Part shown: in pieces, positions 49,345-58,000 of the stretch
How positions within the stretch are numbered: position 1 is the first letter of the stretch
How the letters are laid out: every line of letters starts with the position of its first letter
Assembly: GCA_027618475.1 (NCBI GenBank)
Contig: JAQCEJ010000002.1
Span: 62,001-126,000, forward strand
Length of the DNA: 64,000 nt
Direction of reading: 5' to 3'
Origin: Planctomycetota bacterium
Lineage (GTDB): Bacteria; Planctomycetota; Planctomycetia; Planctomycetales; Planctomycetaceae
Position numbers and translations under genes: made by a program
The notes under the pieces: model-generated
Databases searched by the model: none
What the model saw: the letters and a program-made list of their open reading frames with translations, nothing else
Told to the model about the DNA's origin: nothing

Positions 49345-50025
49345 ATGCGTTTTGATATTGTCACGTTGTTTCCACAGATTTTTCATAGTTACTTGCAACA
49401 AAGCCTGCTGAAACTGGCCATTCAGCGTGATTTGGTTCAGGTCCGACTGTGGGATTTCAGGCTCTGGTCGAAGGAGAGAATGCAGAAGGTCGATGACAAA
49501 CCGTTCGGGGGCGGACCGGGAATGTTAATCGGTTGCCCTGCCGTCTTTGACTGTGTTGAAGCAGTTCAAATCGATGATGACGAACCGGCACAACTGGTGA
49601 TGTTGACCCCGCAGGGACAACGGTGGAATCAGGAACTCGTCAAGGAATTTGCACGACGCCATCATCGACTCATGCTATTGTGCGGCAGATACGAAGGATT
49701 CGACGAACGCATTCGTGAGGGACTCAAACCGCGTGAAATTTCAATGGGGGACTTCATCACCAACGGCGGTGAAGTCCCAGCAATGGCGATGATCGACTCG
49801 ATGATCCGGTTGATTCCCGCCGTGTTGGGGGATGAGGCAAGTCATCGGGAAGATACCTTTTCGCAGCATGATTTTTGGGAATACCCGCAATATACTAGGC
49901 CACGAGACTTCCGGGGGATGGCTGTTCCTGATGTATTACTTGGCGGTGATCATTCAGCTATTCAGCGTTGGAGAGAAGAACAAAGTCTGTTACGATCGCA
50001 ACAGCGAAAAGAACACGGCGAATAA
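49345..50025 (+). CDS. trmD: tRNA (guanine-N1)-methyltransferase
   Basis: SPOUT methyltransferase that makes m1G37 in tRNAs, using S-adenosylmethionine. Conserved KPFGGGPGMLIGCP near residue 52, LCGRYEGFDERI near 112, and the trefoil-knot SAM site ISMGDFITNGGEVPAMAMIDSMIRLIPAVLG near 132-162. 226 residues. No rimM between rpsP and trmD, unlike many bacteria. Confidence 0.97.
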   Translation: MRFDIVTLFPQIFHSYLQQSLLKLAIQRDLVQVRLWDFRLWSKERMQKVDDKPFGGGPGMLIGCPAVFDCVEAVQIDDDEPAQLVMLTPQGQRWNQELVKEFARRHHRLMLLCGRYEGFDERIREGLKPREISMGDFITNGGEVPAMAMIDSMIRLIPAVLGDEASHREDTFSQHDFWEYPQYTRPRDFRGMAVPDVLLGGDHSAIQRWREEQSLLRSQQRKEHGE

Positions 50026-50081
50026 GAGTCGCCCGTTTGTGACATAAAGAGATAGTGCATTACAGTCAAGGAAATGGAACG

Positions 50082-50447
50082 ATGTCCGATTTATTGAAAC
50101 TCACAGAAGCCTCCAGTTTACGAGAAAATCCGCTGGAATTTGCAATCGGCGACACCGTCGAGGTTCATACGCGAATTCTTGAGGGAGATAAGGAACGCAT
50201 CCAGATTTTTTCGGGGATCGTCATTGCCCGCCGCGGCGATGGAACTCGTGAAAACTTCACGGTGAGACGCATCGTCGCCGGTGAGGGAGTCGAGCGGACA
50301 TTTCCGGTCAATTCACCGAAAATTGCCAAACTGGTGGTGAAACGCCACGGCCGCGTTCGTCGTGCGAAACTCTTCTATCTGCGAGACCGTGTCGGTAAAG
50401 CCACACGATTGGCCGAACGGCGCGAACGCAAACAAGATGAGGAATGA
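50082..50447 (+). CDS. rplS: 50S ribosomal protein bL19
   Basis: Large-subunit ribosomal protein at the subunit interface. Conserved FAIGDTVEVHTRILEGDKERIQIFSGIVIARRG and RRAKLFYLRDRVGKATRL. ATG 50082 is preferred over an upstream frame start at 50055 since it matches the family N-terminus. 121 residues. Follows trmD by about 55 bp and precedes yraN. Confidence 0.96.
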   Translation: MSDLLKLTEASSLRENPLEFAIGDTVEVHTRILEGDKERIQIFSGIVIARRGDGTRENFTVRRIVAGEGVERTFPVNSPKIAKLVVKRHGRVRRAKLFYLRDRVGKATRLAERRERKQDEE

Positions 50448-50478
50448 ACCTTTCTCGGTTCGGAGAAGGGAACATCTG

Positions 50479-50874
50479 ATGAAAAAATGGCTGCGTAAGC
50501 TCCTGGGAAATGAAGGGGAGCAATACGCAGCCAATTTTTTAAAAACGCTTGGGTATCGCATCATCGCGCAGCAGGTACGTACACATTTCGGCGAAATTGA
50601 CCTGATCGCTATGGATGGTGACGTCCTGGTATTTGTGGAGGTCAAAACCCGGCGATCGAATCGTGCGGGAATGCCCGAAGATGCTGTCACTCAAGCCAAA
50701 CAGCGCCACATCACTCGCGCGGCATTAGCCTGGCTTAAAAAACATCGGGCGCTCGAACGCCGCAGCAGGTTCGACGTCGTTTCTCTTGTGTGGAGCGACG
50801 ATCATCAACCGCCGGACGTCCGGCATTTGATCAATGCCTTCGCCCCAGAAGGCTCGGGCAATATGTACTCCTGA
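50479..50874 (+). CDS. yraN: UPF0102 (YraN) family nuclease-like protein
   Basis: 131-residue endonuclease-like fold of the YraN family. GNEGEQYAANFLKTLGYRI near residue 10, and the restriction-nuclease-like FGEIDLIAMDGDVLVFVEVKTR core with Asp, Glu and Lys (E-x-K) near 38-60. Function unknown in most bacteria; often linked with ribosomal protein operons, as here after rplS. ATG 50479 follows a GGAGAAGGG ribosome site. Confidence 0.9.
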   Translation: MKKWLRKLLGNEGEQYAANFLKTLGYRIIAQQVRTHFGEIDLIAMDGDVLVFVEVKTRRSNRAGMPEDAVTQAKQRHITRAALAWLKKHRALERRSRFDVVSLVWSDDHQPPDVRHLINAFAPEGSGNMYS

Positions 50875-50922
50875 AATGGATGGATTTGTCTTTCCTCGTT
50901 CTTTCTTTCAGATGGATCCGAA

Positions 50923-51954
50923 ATGAAAATCGGTCTGGTGGGTTATCAAGGTGGAGGCAAGAGTTCGCTCTTTCAATTATTGACGGGCATTGTTCCTGAT
51001 CCGAGCAAAGTCCATTCGGGACAGGTCGGCATGGCGACCATTCATGACGAGCGTTTCGATGGTCTCGTCAAGTTGTTCAATCCAAAAAAAATCACACCTG
51101 CCAAAATTGAATTGTTCGATACGCCCGGGCTCAGTCGCAGCCAACAGGAGGGAAACGCACAGAAACTTGGCATCATCCGAGAATCGGCCGTGCTCGTGCA
51201 GGTAATCGGTTTATACAGTGGGGGCGATCCCGTCGCTGAAGCGATGGCCTTTCAGGACGATATTATTCTCGCCGATTTGCAGGTGGTCGAAAACCGACTC
51301 GAACGACTGAAGAAGGATGTCGCTCGCGCTCGTCCTGACCGTGCCGAATTACAGAAAGAACTTGAAGCCCTCGAACCGATCGCTGTTCGTCTGAACGCGG
51401 GAGAACTTCTCCGCGATTTGGAATTCACCGAAATTCAGGAAAAAGCGTGTCAGTCGTTCCAGCTGCTCTCACGAAAACCGAGACTCATTGTCTTGAATAC
51501 CGCCGATTCACAGAAGGATCCGGCTGTTTTAGCAAAGGTTACTGCGATAGGCGATCGCGTCGTTGCAGGCCCCGTCGGTCTCGAACTCGAAGTCGCTTCT
51601 CTTCCGGAAGTCGATCGTGAAGAATTCGCCTCTGCGATGGGGTTGACCGATTCAAGTAAGGCGGTATTACTCAAGTCGATTTTCGAAATTACCGATCTCA
51701 TCACCTTTTTCACGTGCGACGAAAAAGAAGTTCATGCGTGGCTACTCACACGAGGTTCGACGGCGTTGGAAGCTGCCGGTTCAATTCATACCGATCTGGC
51801 TCGTGGTTTTATTCGAGCAGAAATTATGTCGGTTGCCGACTTGTTGCGGTTGAGATCGGAGCGCGAAGTCAAAGCCGCCGGCTTGCATCACGTCGAGGGA
51901 AAAGAATATATCATGCAGGACGGCGACGAAATCGTTGTCCGTTTCAGCGTATAA
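50923..51954 (+). CDS. YchF-like GTPase/ATPase with C-terminal TGS-like domain
   Basis: OBG-family P-loop protein. P-loop GYQGGGKSSL near residue 8, switch-region VGMATIHDERFDGLVKLFNPKKI near 35, FDTPGLSRS (Walker B/G3) near 66, and a coiled-coil insertion near 110-160. The C-terminal DUF933/TGS-like domain (FFTCDEKEVHAWLLTRG, HTDLARGFIRAEI, GDEIVVRFSV) is typical of YchF. The nucleotide-specificity motif reads LNTADS, not NKxD, as in YchF-like proteins. 343 residues against about 363; sequence is divergent from canonical YchF. Confidence 0.85.
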   Translation: MKIGLVGYQGGGKSSLFQLLTGIVPDPSKVHSGQVGMATIHDERFDGLVKLFNPKKITPAKIELFDTPGLSRSQQEGNAQKLGIIRESAVLVQVIGLYSGGDPVAEAMAFQDDIILADLQVVENRLERLKKDVARARPDRAELQKELEALEPIAVRLNAGELLRDLEFTEIQEKACQSFQLLSRKPRLIVLNTADSQKDPAVLAKVTAIGDRVVAGPVGLELEVASLPEVDREEFASAMGLTDSSKAVLLKSIFEITDLITFFTCDEKEVHAWLLTRGSTALEAAGSIHTDLARGFIRAEIMSVADLLRLRSEREVKAAGLHHVEGKEYIMQDGDEIVVRFSV

Positions 51955-52123
51955 CATGGGACACAGGTTTTTGCGTCGTAGGCCATCGTTCCCTTATACA
52001 CCGTTTATCCTTTCTGGGCGCTCGGTACCTCAGGGGCGTCGAGGCGTTTATTCCGTCGACATCAGGGTTATGAAACTCTTCTAGACGGTTGAAAATGGTT
52101 TGACTTCGCATTGGGAATGTATC
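51955..52123. other. gap upstream of uvrB with a half-copy of the hairpin repeat
   Basis: 169 bp between the GTPase gene and uvrB. At 52063-52084 CAGGGTTATGAAACTCTTCTAG matches the right end of copies A and B, without a clear left partner. A GGGAATG ribosome site precedes the uvrB ATG. Confidence 0.4.
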
Positions 52124-54220
52124 ATGCCTAATTTCCAACTGGTCAGCGAATATGCACCGGCGGGAGATCAGCCACAGGCAATTGCTTCTCTGGTCAATGG
52201 GCTTAAGGCCGATCGTCGCGATCAGGTGCTGCTTGGTGTCACGGGTTCGGGCAAGACGTTTACGATGGCGAACATCATCGCACAGATGAATCGGCCGACA
52301 CTCGTTCTCTCGCATAACAAGACGCTGGCCGCGCAATTGTACGGCGAATTTCGCGAATTTTTCCCACACAATGCCGTTTCTTACTTCGTGAGTTATTATG
52401 ATTATTACCAGCCTGAAGCGTACATTCCGCAGCGTGACATTTACATCGAGAAAGATGCGTCAATCAACGATGAAATCGATCGCTTACGACTGATGGCAAC
52501 CAGTGCCTTGGTCAGCCGTCGCGATGTCGTAGTTGTAGCGAGTGTCAGCTGTATCTATGGACTGGGTTCCCCGAAAGATTATCTGGAAATGATGGTGCCG
52601 CTGTTCATCGGCACCGAGATCGATCGTAACGAACTGTTGCTCAAACTGATCGACATACAATACGAGCGCAACGATGTCGAATTGGCCCGTGCCCGTTTTC
52701 GTGTACGCGGTGACGTCATCGAATGCTGGCCGGCATATGAAGAATTTGCCTATCGCATCGAGATGTGGGGCGACGAAGTTGAAAAACTTTCGATGATCAA
52801 TCCGGTCAGCGGTGAGATGATCAAACCGGTGACCGAAGCATACATTTATCCCGCGAAGCATTTCGTGCTCCCGGCGGAACGGATTGAATCTTCACTGGAG
52901 GAAATTCAAGCTGAACTTGAACGGCAACTCGAAGTCTTTCGCCGCGAGGGGAAACTACTGGAAGCGCAACGATTGAGCGCACGAACTCGATACGACATGG
53001 AATTGATGCGGGAAACCGGTTTCTGTCCCGGCATCGAGAATTACAGCCGAGCGCTGGCAGCGCGTAAGCCCGGAGAACCACCGCACACTCTACTCGACTT
53101 TTTTCCAGATGATTTCTTGCTGTTCGTCGACGAATCGCATGCCACAATTCCACAAATACGGGCGATGCATGCCGGGGATCATTCGCGAAAGAAGACGCTC
53201 GTCGAACATGGTTTTCGGTTGCCGATGGCGATCGACAACCGTCCGCTGAAATTTGACGAATGGAATGCCCGACGCAAACAGACGATTTTTGTCTCGGCAA
53301 CTCCTGCCGATTGGGAACTCGATCAGTCGGGTGGGGAAATCGTCGAGCAGGTTATTCGTCCGACGGGATTGATCGATCCCGAGATTCACGTTGTCTCGGC
53401 ACGCGGTCAGGTACCCCACCTCATCGAACAGATTCGAGAACGGGCCGAAAAACAGGAACGAGTGCTTGTTACGACGTTAACGAAACGACTGTCAGAAGAT
53501 TTGACGAATTATCTGCTGGAAGAAGGCGTTCGCTGCCGCTGGCTTCACTCCGAACTTGATGCGTTTGAGAGAGTTGAAATTTTACGAGAACTGCGTGAAC
53601 ACCAGTTCGATGCGCTGATCGGTGTCAACCTGCTCCGTGAAGGTCTCGATTTGCCGGAAGTCTCACTTGTCGTCATCCTTGATGCCGACAAGGAGGGTTT
53701 CCTTCGCAGCGAAACGAGTTTGATTCAAACGATCGGGCGATCGGCCCGCAACGTGAATGCCAAAGTGATCCTCTACGCCGACAGAGTTACAGAAAGCATG
53801 CAGCGTGCGATCGATGAGACGAATCGTCGCCGCCAGTTGCAGATGGATTACAACCACAGACACGGTGTAACTCCCGAGACAATTCAGAAGGCGATCCGTA
53901 AAGGAATCGAAGAAGAAATTCGCGCACGACAACTCGTGCAAGAAGCAGGTGGTTTCACCGATCTGAACCAGGCCGTCTCGGCAGATTTTATCGCCGAACT
54001 CGAACACGAAATGCTGGTCGCCGCCGAAGACTTGAACTTTGAACGGGCGGCTGAGTTGCGCGATCGCATCGCGCAACTCAAACAACAGACTGGAAAACCA
54101 ATTCCTGAGGAATCATCGCGAGCAGGAACAAAAAAACTCGACCGCCGTCGCGGCCGCAAGGGGCGTCGCGGGTCAGGCGGTTCATCCGGTCGCCGGATTC
54201 CGAAACCCGAGCGACCCTGA
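52124..54220 (+). CDS. uvrB: excinuclease ABC subunit B
   Basis: DNA helicase-like subunit of nucleotide excision repair that verifies damage and recruits UvrC. Walker A LGVTGSGKTFTMAN near residue 37, beta-hairpin SYYDYYQPEAYIPQRD near 90, FVDESHATIPQ near 335, helicase motif VTTLTKRLSEDLT near 445 and GRSARN near 540. The C-terminal UVR motif (LEHEMLVAAEDLNFERAAELRDRI) is complete. A basic Gly/Arg-rich tail extends the end. ATG 52124 follows GGGAATG; an upstream TTG at 52100 is in frame. Confidence 0.97.
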   Translation: MPNFQLVSEYAPAGDQPQAIASLVNGLKADRRDQVLLGVTGSGKTFTMANIIAQMNRPTLVLSHNKTLAAQLYGEFREFFPHNAVSYFVSYYDYYQPEAYIPQRDIYIEKDASINDEIDRLRLMATSALVSRRDVVVVASVSCIYGLGSPKDYLEMMVPLFIGTEIDRNELLLKLIDIQYERNDVELARARFRVRGDVIECWPAYEEFAYRIEMWGDEVEKLSMINPVSGEMIKPVTEAYIYPAKHFVLPAERIESSLEEIQAELERQLEVFRREGKLLEAQRLSARTRYDMELMRETGFCPGIENYSRALAARKPGEPPHTLLDFFPDDFLLFVDESHATIPQIRAMHAGDHSRKKTLVEHGFRLPMAIDNRPLKFDEWNARRKQTIFVSATPADWELDQSGGEIVEQVIRPTGLIDPEIHVVSARGQVPHLIEQIRERAEKQERVLVTTLTKRLSEDLTNYLLEEGVRCRWLHSELDAFERVEILRELREHQFDALIGVNLLREGLDLPEVSLVVILDADKEGFLRSETSLIQTIGRSARNVNAKVILYADRVTESMQRAIDETNRRRQLQMDYNHRHGVTPETIQKAIRKGIEEEIRARQLVQEAGGFTDLNQAVSADFIAELEHEMLVAAEDLNFERAAELRDRIAQLKQQTGKPIPEESSRAGTKKLDRRRGRKGRRGSGGSSGRRIPKPERP

Positions 54221-54229
54221 TATCATGAC

Positions 54230-54324
54230 TAGATCTGGTTTCATAACTCGGTTGGCGACGGGATAATCGTCCACATTATCCGGAATTATCCGCCGTCCAG
54301 AGAGTTATGAAACTGCTTGTATAG
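54230..54324. repeat. 95-bp dispersed hairpin repeat, copy B
   Basis: Perfect 12-bp outer stem GTTTCATAACTC (54238-54249) with GAGTTATGAAAC (54302-54313). An inner pairing joins GACGGGATAAT with ATTATCCGCCGTC-like sequence. Homologous over its full length to copy A (37811-37903). Lies between uvrB and the RraA-like gene, 9 bp after the uvrB stop. Confidence 0.7.
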
Positions 54325-54370
54325 AAATGACAACATCGAAACACACCCCAACCTGACGAAGGAATCGATA

Positions 54371-55036
54371 ATGTCCGCCAGTTCTTTGCCATTTACGCTC
54401 GAACAATTACGCACCACGTTGTATTCAGCAGTTGTTTCAGATGCTCTCGACAGCATGGGATATCGTCATCAGTCGCCACGAGTCGAATTTCGACCGATGA
54501 CGGTGCCAGGGGTCTTGATTGGACGTTGCAAGACGACGTTATGGGCAAATATGGCCCACGACGATCCACGGCCATATGAACTCGAACTCAAAGCCGTTGA
54601 CGATTGCCGCCCCGATGATGTGATGATCGCTGCTGCGTCAGGTTCGCAGTATTCGGGAATTTGGGGGGAACTTCTCTCTACAGCGGCGAAGAACAGCGGC
54701 TGTGTCGGCGTGATTTGTGACGGTGCAGTACGCGATGTCAGCAAAATGCGGGAGATGGGGTTTTCGGTCTATGCCCGCAGTACCTGTGTTTATGACAGTC
54801 TCCATCGTCAACGCGTCATTGACGTTGATGTTCCTGTCGAAATAGATGGTGTGCGATTCTGCCCAGGAGATCTCGTCGTTGCCGACGATGACGGCGTGGT
54901 GGTCGTGCCTCAGGCCGTCGAAGCCGAAGCGATTCAAAAAGCGTGGGACAAAGTTCACGCTGAAAATCGAACACGTGACGCGATCCGTGACGGCATGAAG
55001 GCAACTGTGGCCTATGAAACATTCGGCGTTCTATGA
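54371..55036 (+). CDS. RraA family protein
   Basis: 221-residue swivel-fold protein of the RraA/MenG-like family, which includes RNase E inhibitors and 4-hydroxy-4-methyl-2-oxoglutarate aldolases. AVVSDALDSMGYRHQ near residue 20, SGIWGELLSTAAKNSGCVGVICDGAVRDVSKMREM near 96-130 (GxxG and R/D pattern of the aldolase group), and the C-terminal GDLVVADDDGVVVVPQ. The Arg/Asp pair is consistent with HMG/CHA-aldolase activity. ATG 54371 is chosen over an upstream in-frame ATG at 54317, in the repeat. Confidence 0.85.
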   Translation: MSASSLPFTLEQLRTTLYSAVVSDALDSMGYRHQSPRVEFRPMTVPGVLIGRCKTTLWANMAHDDPRPYELELKAVDDCRPDDVMIAAASGSQYSGIWGELLSTAAKNSGCVGVICDGAVRDVSKMREMGFSVYARSTCVYDSLHRQRVIDVDVPVEIDGVRFCPGDLVVADDDGVVVVPQAVEAEAIQKAWDKVHAENRTRDAIRDGMKATVAYETFGVL

Positions 55037-55038
55037 AT

Positions 55039-56349
55039 TTACCGCTTCGATCGATTCTCGATCGGTAACGACGATTGTTTCGACTGTTGTCGATTGAGTG
55101 CCAGATGACGTTCGGACTGCGATTGTTGATAGACGTAATGGAGCAAGCGTCGCTGTGCGTCCGTTAGAATCTGGTCTCGGCGCAGCATGGCCGTTGCTGC
55201 AGCGTGAAGTGCCGCTGGAAAATTCAGGCTGTCGTCGAGTTCACCTCTCCAGATACGGCCGAACGATGGAATGTGCTTGGGGAGCAATCCACCGTTGGGG
55301 AGAATCATACACATTACGCCGATGGAAGAACCGGTATTGAACAAGCTTCCGAGACCGGTCTTGGTGTGGTCGCCGATATAGCACCCCACCTTTTTCAGTC
55401 CTGTTTCGATCAGTTCCCCCTGGAGAGGAACTTTTACCGTCGAGTAGTCAGTTTTCAAATCGCTGTTCGTGCTGAGCGCTCCGAGGTTAACCCAGGGGCA
55501 GACGTAGCTGTGGCCGAGGAATCCGTCGTGATATTTATTGACGTAGGCGTGCAGAATGGTCGCTTCAACTTCACCGCCGACACGGCAATATGGCCCAATT
55601 GTTGTCCCACTGCGAATATTCGCTCGGAAGATTCTGGCGGCACGACCGATGTGAGATGGCCCTTCGATTCTAGTAAACGACTGCACGATGGCTTCATCAT
55701 CAATCGAAACCGGACCATGTCGGGCGTCGATAACCACGAACGGTTCGATGTCCGCCGTCGGTGAAATCCATACCTGATCAGGCGAACCGAGAACGGTGAC
55801 ATGTTGAGGAATTTCGATTTGCTTCGGCATTGCCTGTCGGATGCGGAAGTCAATCAGTAATTGGGCTGGATTCGCATCGATGAGATCCCACGGATACTCG
55901 ATAATTCGCCCGAGGGCTCGGCGGGCCTTCCGTGAGCGGACAACGCTCCACAGCAAGTCCTCATTCCCGTCCTGAATCAGGATCTGTGCATCCTGGGGGT
56001 CGAGCGTCAAATACACGAGCGTATCGTCAATAACTCCAGCTTCTTCCACATCGAGATTTCGCAAATGATGTATGTCAGAAGCTGTCGGCAGCCAGCGACC
56101 ATTCAGCAGAAGCAATGGAGTACGCCGATCACCTAAAAAATCGTTGATCGGCACATCCGGATATTCTTCGTGATACGTATCGACGAGATGTTCGCGTACG
56201 AAAACCGACCATTCGTCGATACCAAGTTGGCGAATCAATCGCTCTCGCAACGAACTCGAACCGCACACGAGCTCAAACACCGGTCTCAACAAAGAGAGCG
56301 GAGCGAGCTGATGCGATTTATCGTCCTCGAAAAAGCCTACTCGAAACAT
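55039..56349 (-). CDS. GlmU-like putative sugar nucleotidyltransferase
   Basis: 436 residues. The N-terminal part begins MFRVGFFEDDKSHQLAPLSLLRPVFEL and is a degenerate nucleotidyltransferase-like domain. The C-terminal part is a left-handed beta-helix with hexapeptide-type repeats (IGRAARIFRANIRSGTTIGPYCRVGGEV, then HDGFLGHSYVCPWVNLGALSTNSDLK). Matches the GlmU-related family described mostly in Bacteroidota and Planctomycetota. Substrate is not known. Convergent with the RraA-like gene. Confidence 0.8.
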   Translation of the reverse strand: MFRVGFFEDDKSHQLAPLSLLRPVFELVCGSSSLRERLIRQLGIDEWSVFVREHLVDTYHEEYPDVPINDFLGDRRTPLLLLNGRWLPTASDIHHLRNLDVEEAGVIDDTLVYLTLDPQDAQILIQDGNEDLLWSVVRSRKARRALGRIIEYPWDLIDANPAQLLIDFRIRQAMPKQIEIPQHVTVLGSPDQVWISPTADIEPFVVIDARHGPVSIDDEAIVQSFTRIEGPSHIGRAARIFRANIRSGTTIGPYCRVGGEVEATILHAYVNKYHDGFLGHSYVCPWVNLGALSTNSDLKTDYSTVKVPLQGELIETGLKKVGCYIGDHTKTGLGSLFNTGSSIGVMCMILPNGGLLPKHIPSFGRIWRGELDDSLNFPAALHAAATAMLRRDQILTDAQRRLLHYVYQQSQSERHLALNRQQSKQSSLPIENRSKR

Positions 56350-56638
56350 GTCTGTTTATCCGGCACTTGATAGGACGGACAATAGAGAACCACACGACAC
56401 CAACAGATCCTTCGAGTGTTCTGATGTTATACGATCTCGTAAAATACGATATAGGCAATGACATGGTCAGAATCGGATTCCCGCATCAGAACTCCAAGCG
56501 GGGCGACACTATACAACAGGGGGACAAACGCGAACAGAGCATTTTTCCCGACTCTGCGTACACCATCCCTCGGAAGGCATAGGAGGATATCATTCCGTTT
56601 GTCAGTGCAAACTCACTGTCAATGCGATATCGAAAAGT

Positions 56639-57475
56639 TCACGTCTTAACTGATGTCATCATGTTTGGAACATATACAACAGAGCGAGATGCCGCATCTC
56701 TCCGCAGAGTGTTGGTAATGCCCAGAACCGTTTCAGCCGTGCCAAGTACAAGATAGCCGTCGGGACACAGGGATTTGGCAATGCCGTCGAGAATCCGCTT
56801 CTTATTTTCTGCATTGAAATAAATCAACACATTGCGGCAAAAAATGATGTCGAATTCTCCCGGAAAGCGAAGATCATCGAGCAGGTTGAGCGGTTTAAAG
56901 GTCACCATATCGCGAATCTCGTTCTTAATCTGCCAACTTCGCTCAAACTGAACAAAATATTTCATCAGATATTGAATCGGTAGCCCGCGCTGAACTTCAA
57001 ATTGTGAATAGACCCCCTCTTTCGCCAGCGTGAGAGCATTATGAGAAATATCAGTTCCTAAAATTTCGATATGCCAGGTTCTAGCAATCTCGGGAAATTG
57101 CTCGTGCAACAGCATCGCCAGTGAATAAACCTCTTGCCCGGTGGAACAGGCAGCACTCCAGATACGAATATGGCGATCGAGCCGCCGGGCATTGATCACC
57201 GCGGGCAGCAGGGTCTTCTGCATTTCTTCAAACGGGTGTCTATCACGGAAAAAAGAGGTCTCGCTCGTCGTCATGGCTTCGACAACGGCATTGCCGATCA
57301 TGTCATCCTGCTTCGTCCTAAGTATATGAATCAACTCCGTTACGTCGGCGATCCCCCAACTTTGTGCGAGAGGAATCAATCGTGTTTCGAGCAGGTATTC
57401 TTTTCCCGCGCCTAGCGCAAGGCCAGAACATGATTCAAGATAATGGGTGAGAAATTCATAATCGATGCGGTTCAT
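56639..57475 (-). CDS. cheR: CheR-type protein-glutamate methyltransferase
   Basis: S-adenosylmethionine-dependent methyltransferase that methylates chemoreceptors. N-terminal helical domain to about residue 80, then the SAM fold: IWSAACSTGQEVYSLAMLLHE near 104, ILGTDISHNALTLAKEGVYSQ near 138, and FDIIFCRNVLIYFNAENK near 208. 278 residues. Follows cheY on the minus strand, 155 bp later. No receptor or CheB is visible in the window. Confidence 0.93.
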   Translation of the reverse strand: MNRIDYEFLTHYLESCSGLALGAGKEYLLETRLIPLAQSWGIADVTELIHILRTKQDDMIGNAVVEAMTTSETSFFRDRHPFEEMQKTLLPAVINARRLDRHIRIWSAACSTGQEVYSLAMLLHEQFPEIARTWHIEILGTDISHNALTLAKEGVYSQFEVQRGLPIQYLMKYFVQFERSWQIKNEIRDMVTFKPLNLLDDLRFPGEFDIIFCRNVLIYFNAENKKRILDGIAKSLCPDGYLVLGTAETVLGITNTLRRDAASRSVVYVPNMMTSVKT

Positions 57476-57630
57476 AATGCGACTGTTCCCGTACTTCTGA
57501 TGCGATTGAGATGCGGAGCGATCCCATCCAGGAAGTGTCCGTGTGTGTCAAGATCTTGCGAGCGTCGGATTCGAATTGACCCGCACAACGCGGGAGTCGT
57601 CAACGGTTATCTCGTTGATCTTGCGCGTGA

Positions 57631-57999
57631 TCAAAGCACACCTGTTTCCTGCAATTTGTTGCGAATAATTTCTTCGGTAAACGGCTTCATGACATACTCG
57701 TTGGCCCCCGACTGCATGGCCTGAACGATCCGTGGCATCCCATTTTCGATTGTACACATCACGACAACGGGTTGTGTCGGCAAAGGTTCAGCACGCAAAG
57801 CCTGCAAAAACTGCATTCCATCCATGATGGGCATATTCCAGTCAAGCAGCACTGCGTCAATCGGTGAATAATTTCGGACAATGCGAAGGGCATCCTCACC
57901 GTTTTCTGCTTCGAGAACATCTAACCCGAGAGAACCTAATACTCGTCTCGATACCAATCGAACGGCTCTCGAGTCATCGACCACCAGAATTGTTTTCAT
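57631..57999 (-). CDS. cheY: CheY-like response regulator
   Basis: Single-domain receiver, 122 residues. Acidic pair VVDDSR near residue 7, phospho-acceptor Asp in VLLDWNMP near residue 53, the switch Thr in VVMCTIENG near 82, and the conserved Lys in VMKPF near 105. Its start lies 1 bp after the stop of the HPt-globin gene, so the two are coupled. A likely phosphate acceptor from that HPt domain. Confidence 0.93.
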   Translation of the reverse strand: MKTILVVDDSRAVRLVSRRVLGSLGLDVLEAENGEDALRIVRNYSPIDAVLLDWNMPIMDGMQFLQALRAEPLPTQPVVVMCTIENGMPRIVQAMQSGANEYVMKPFTEEIIRNKLQETGVL

Positions 58000-58000
58000 A

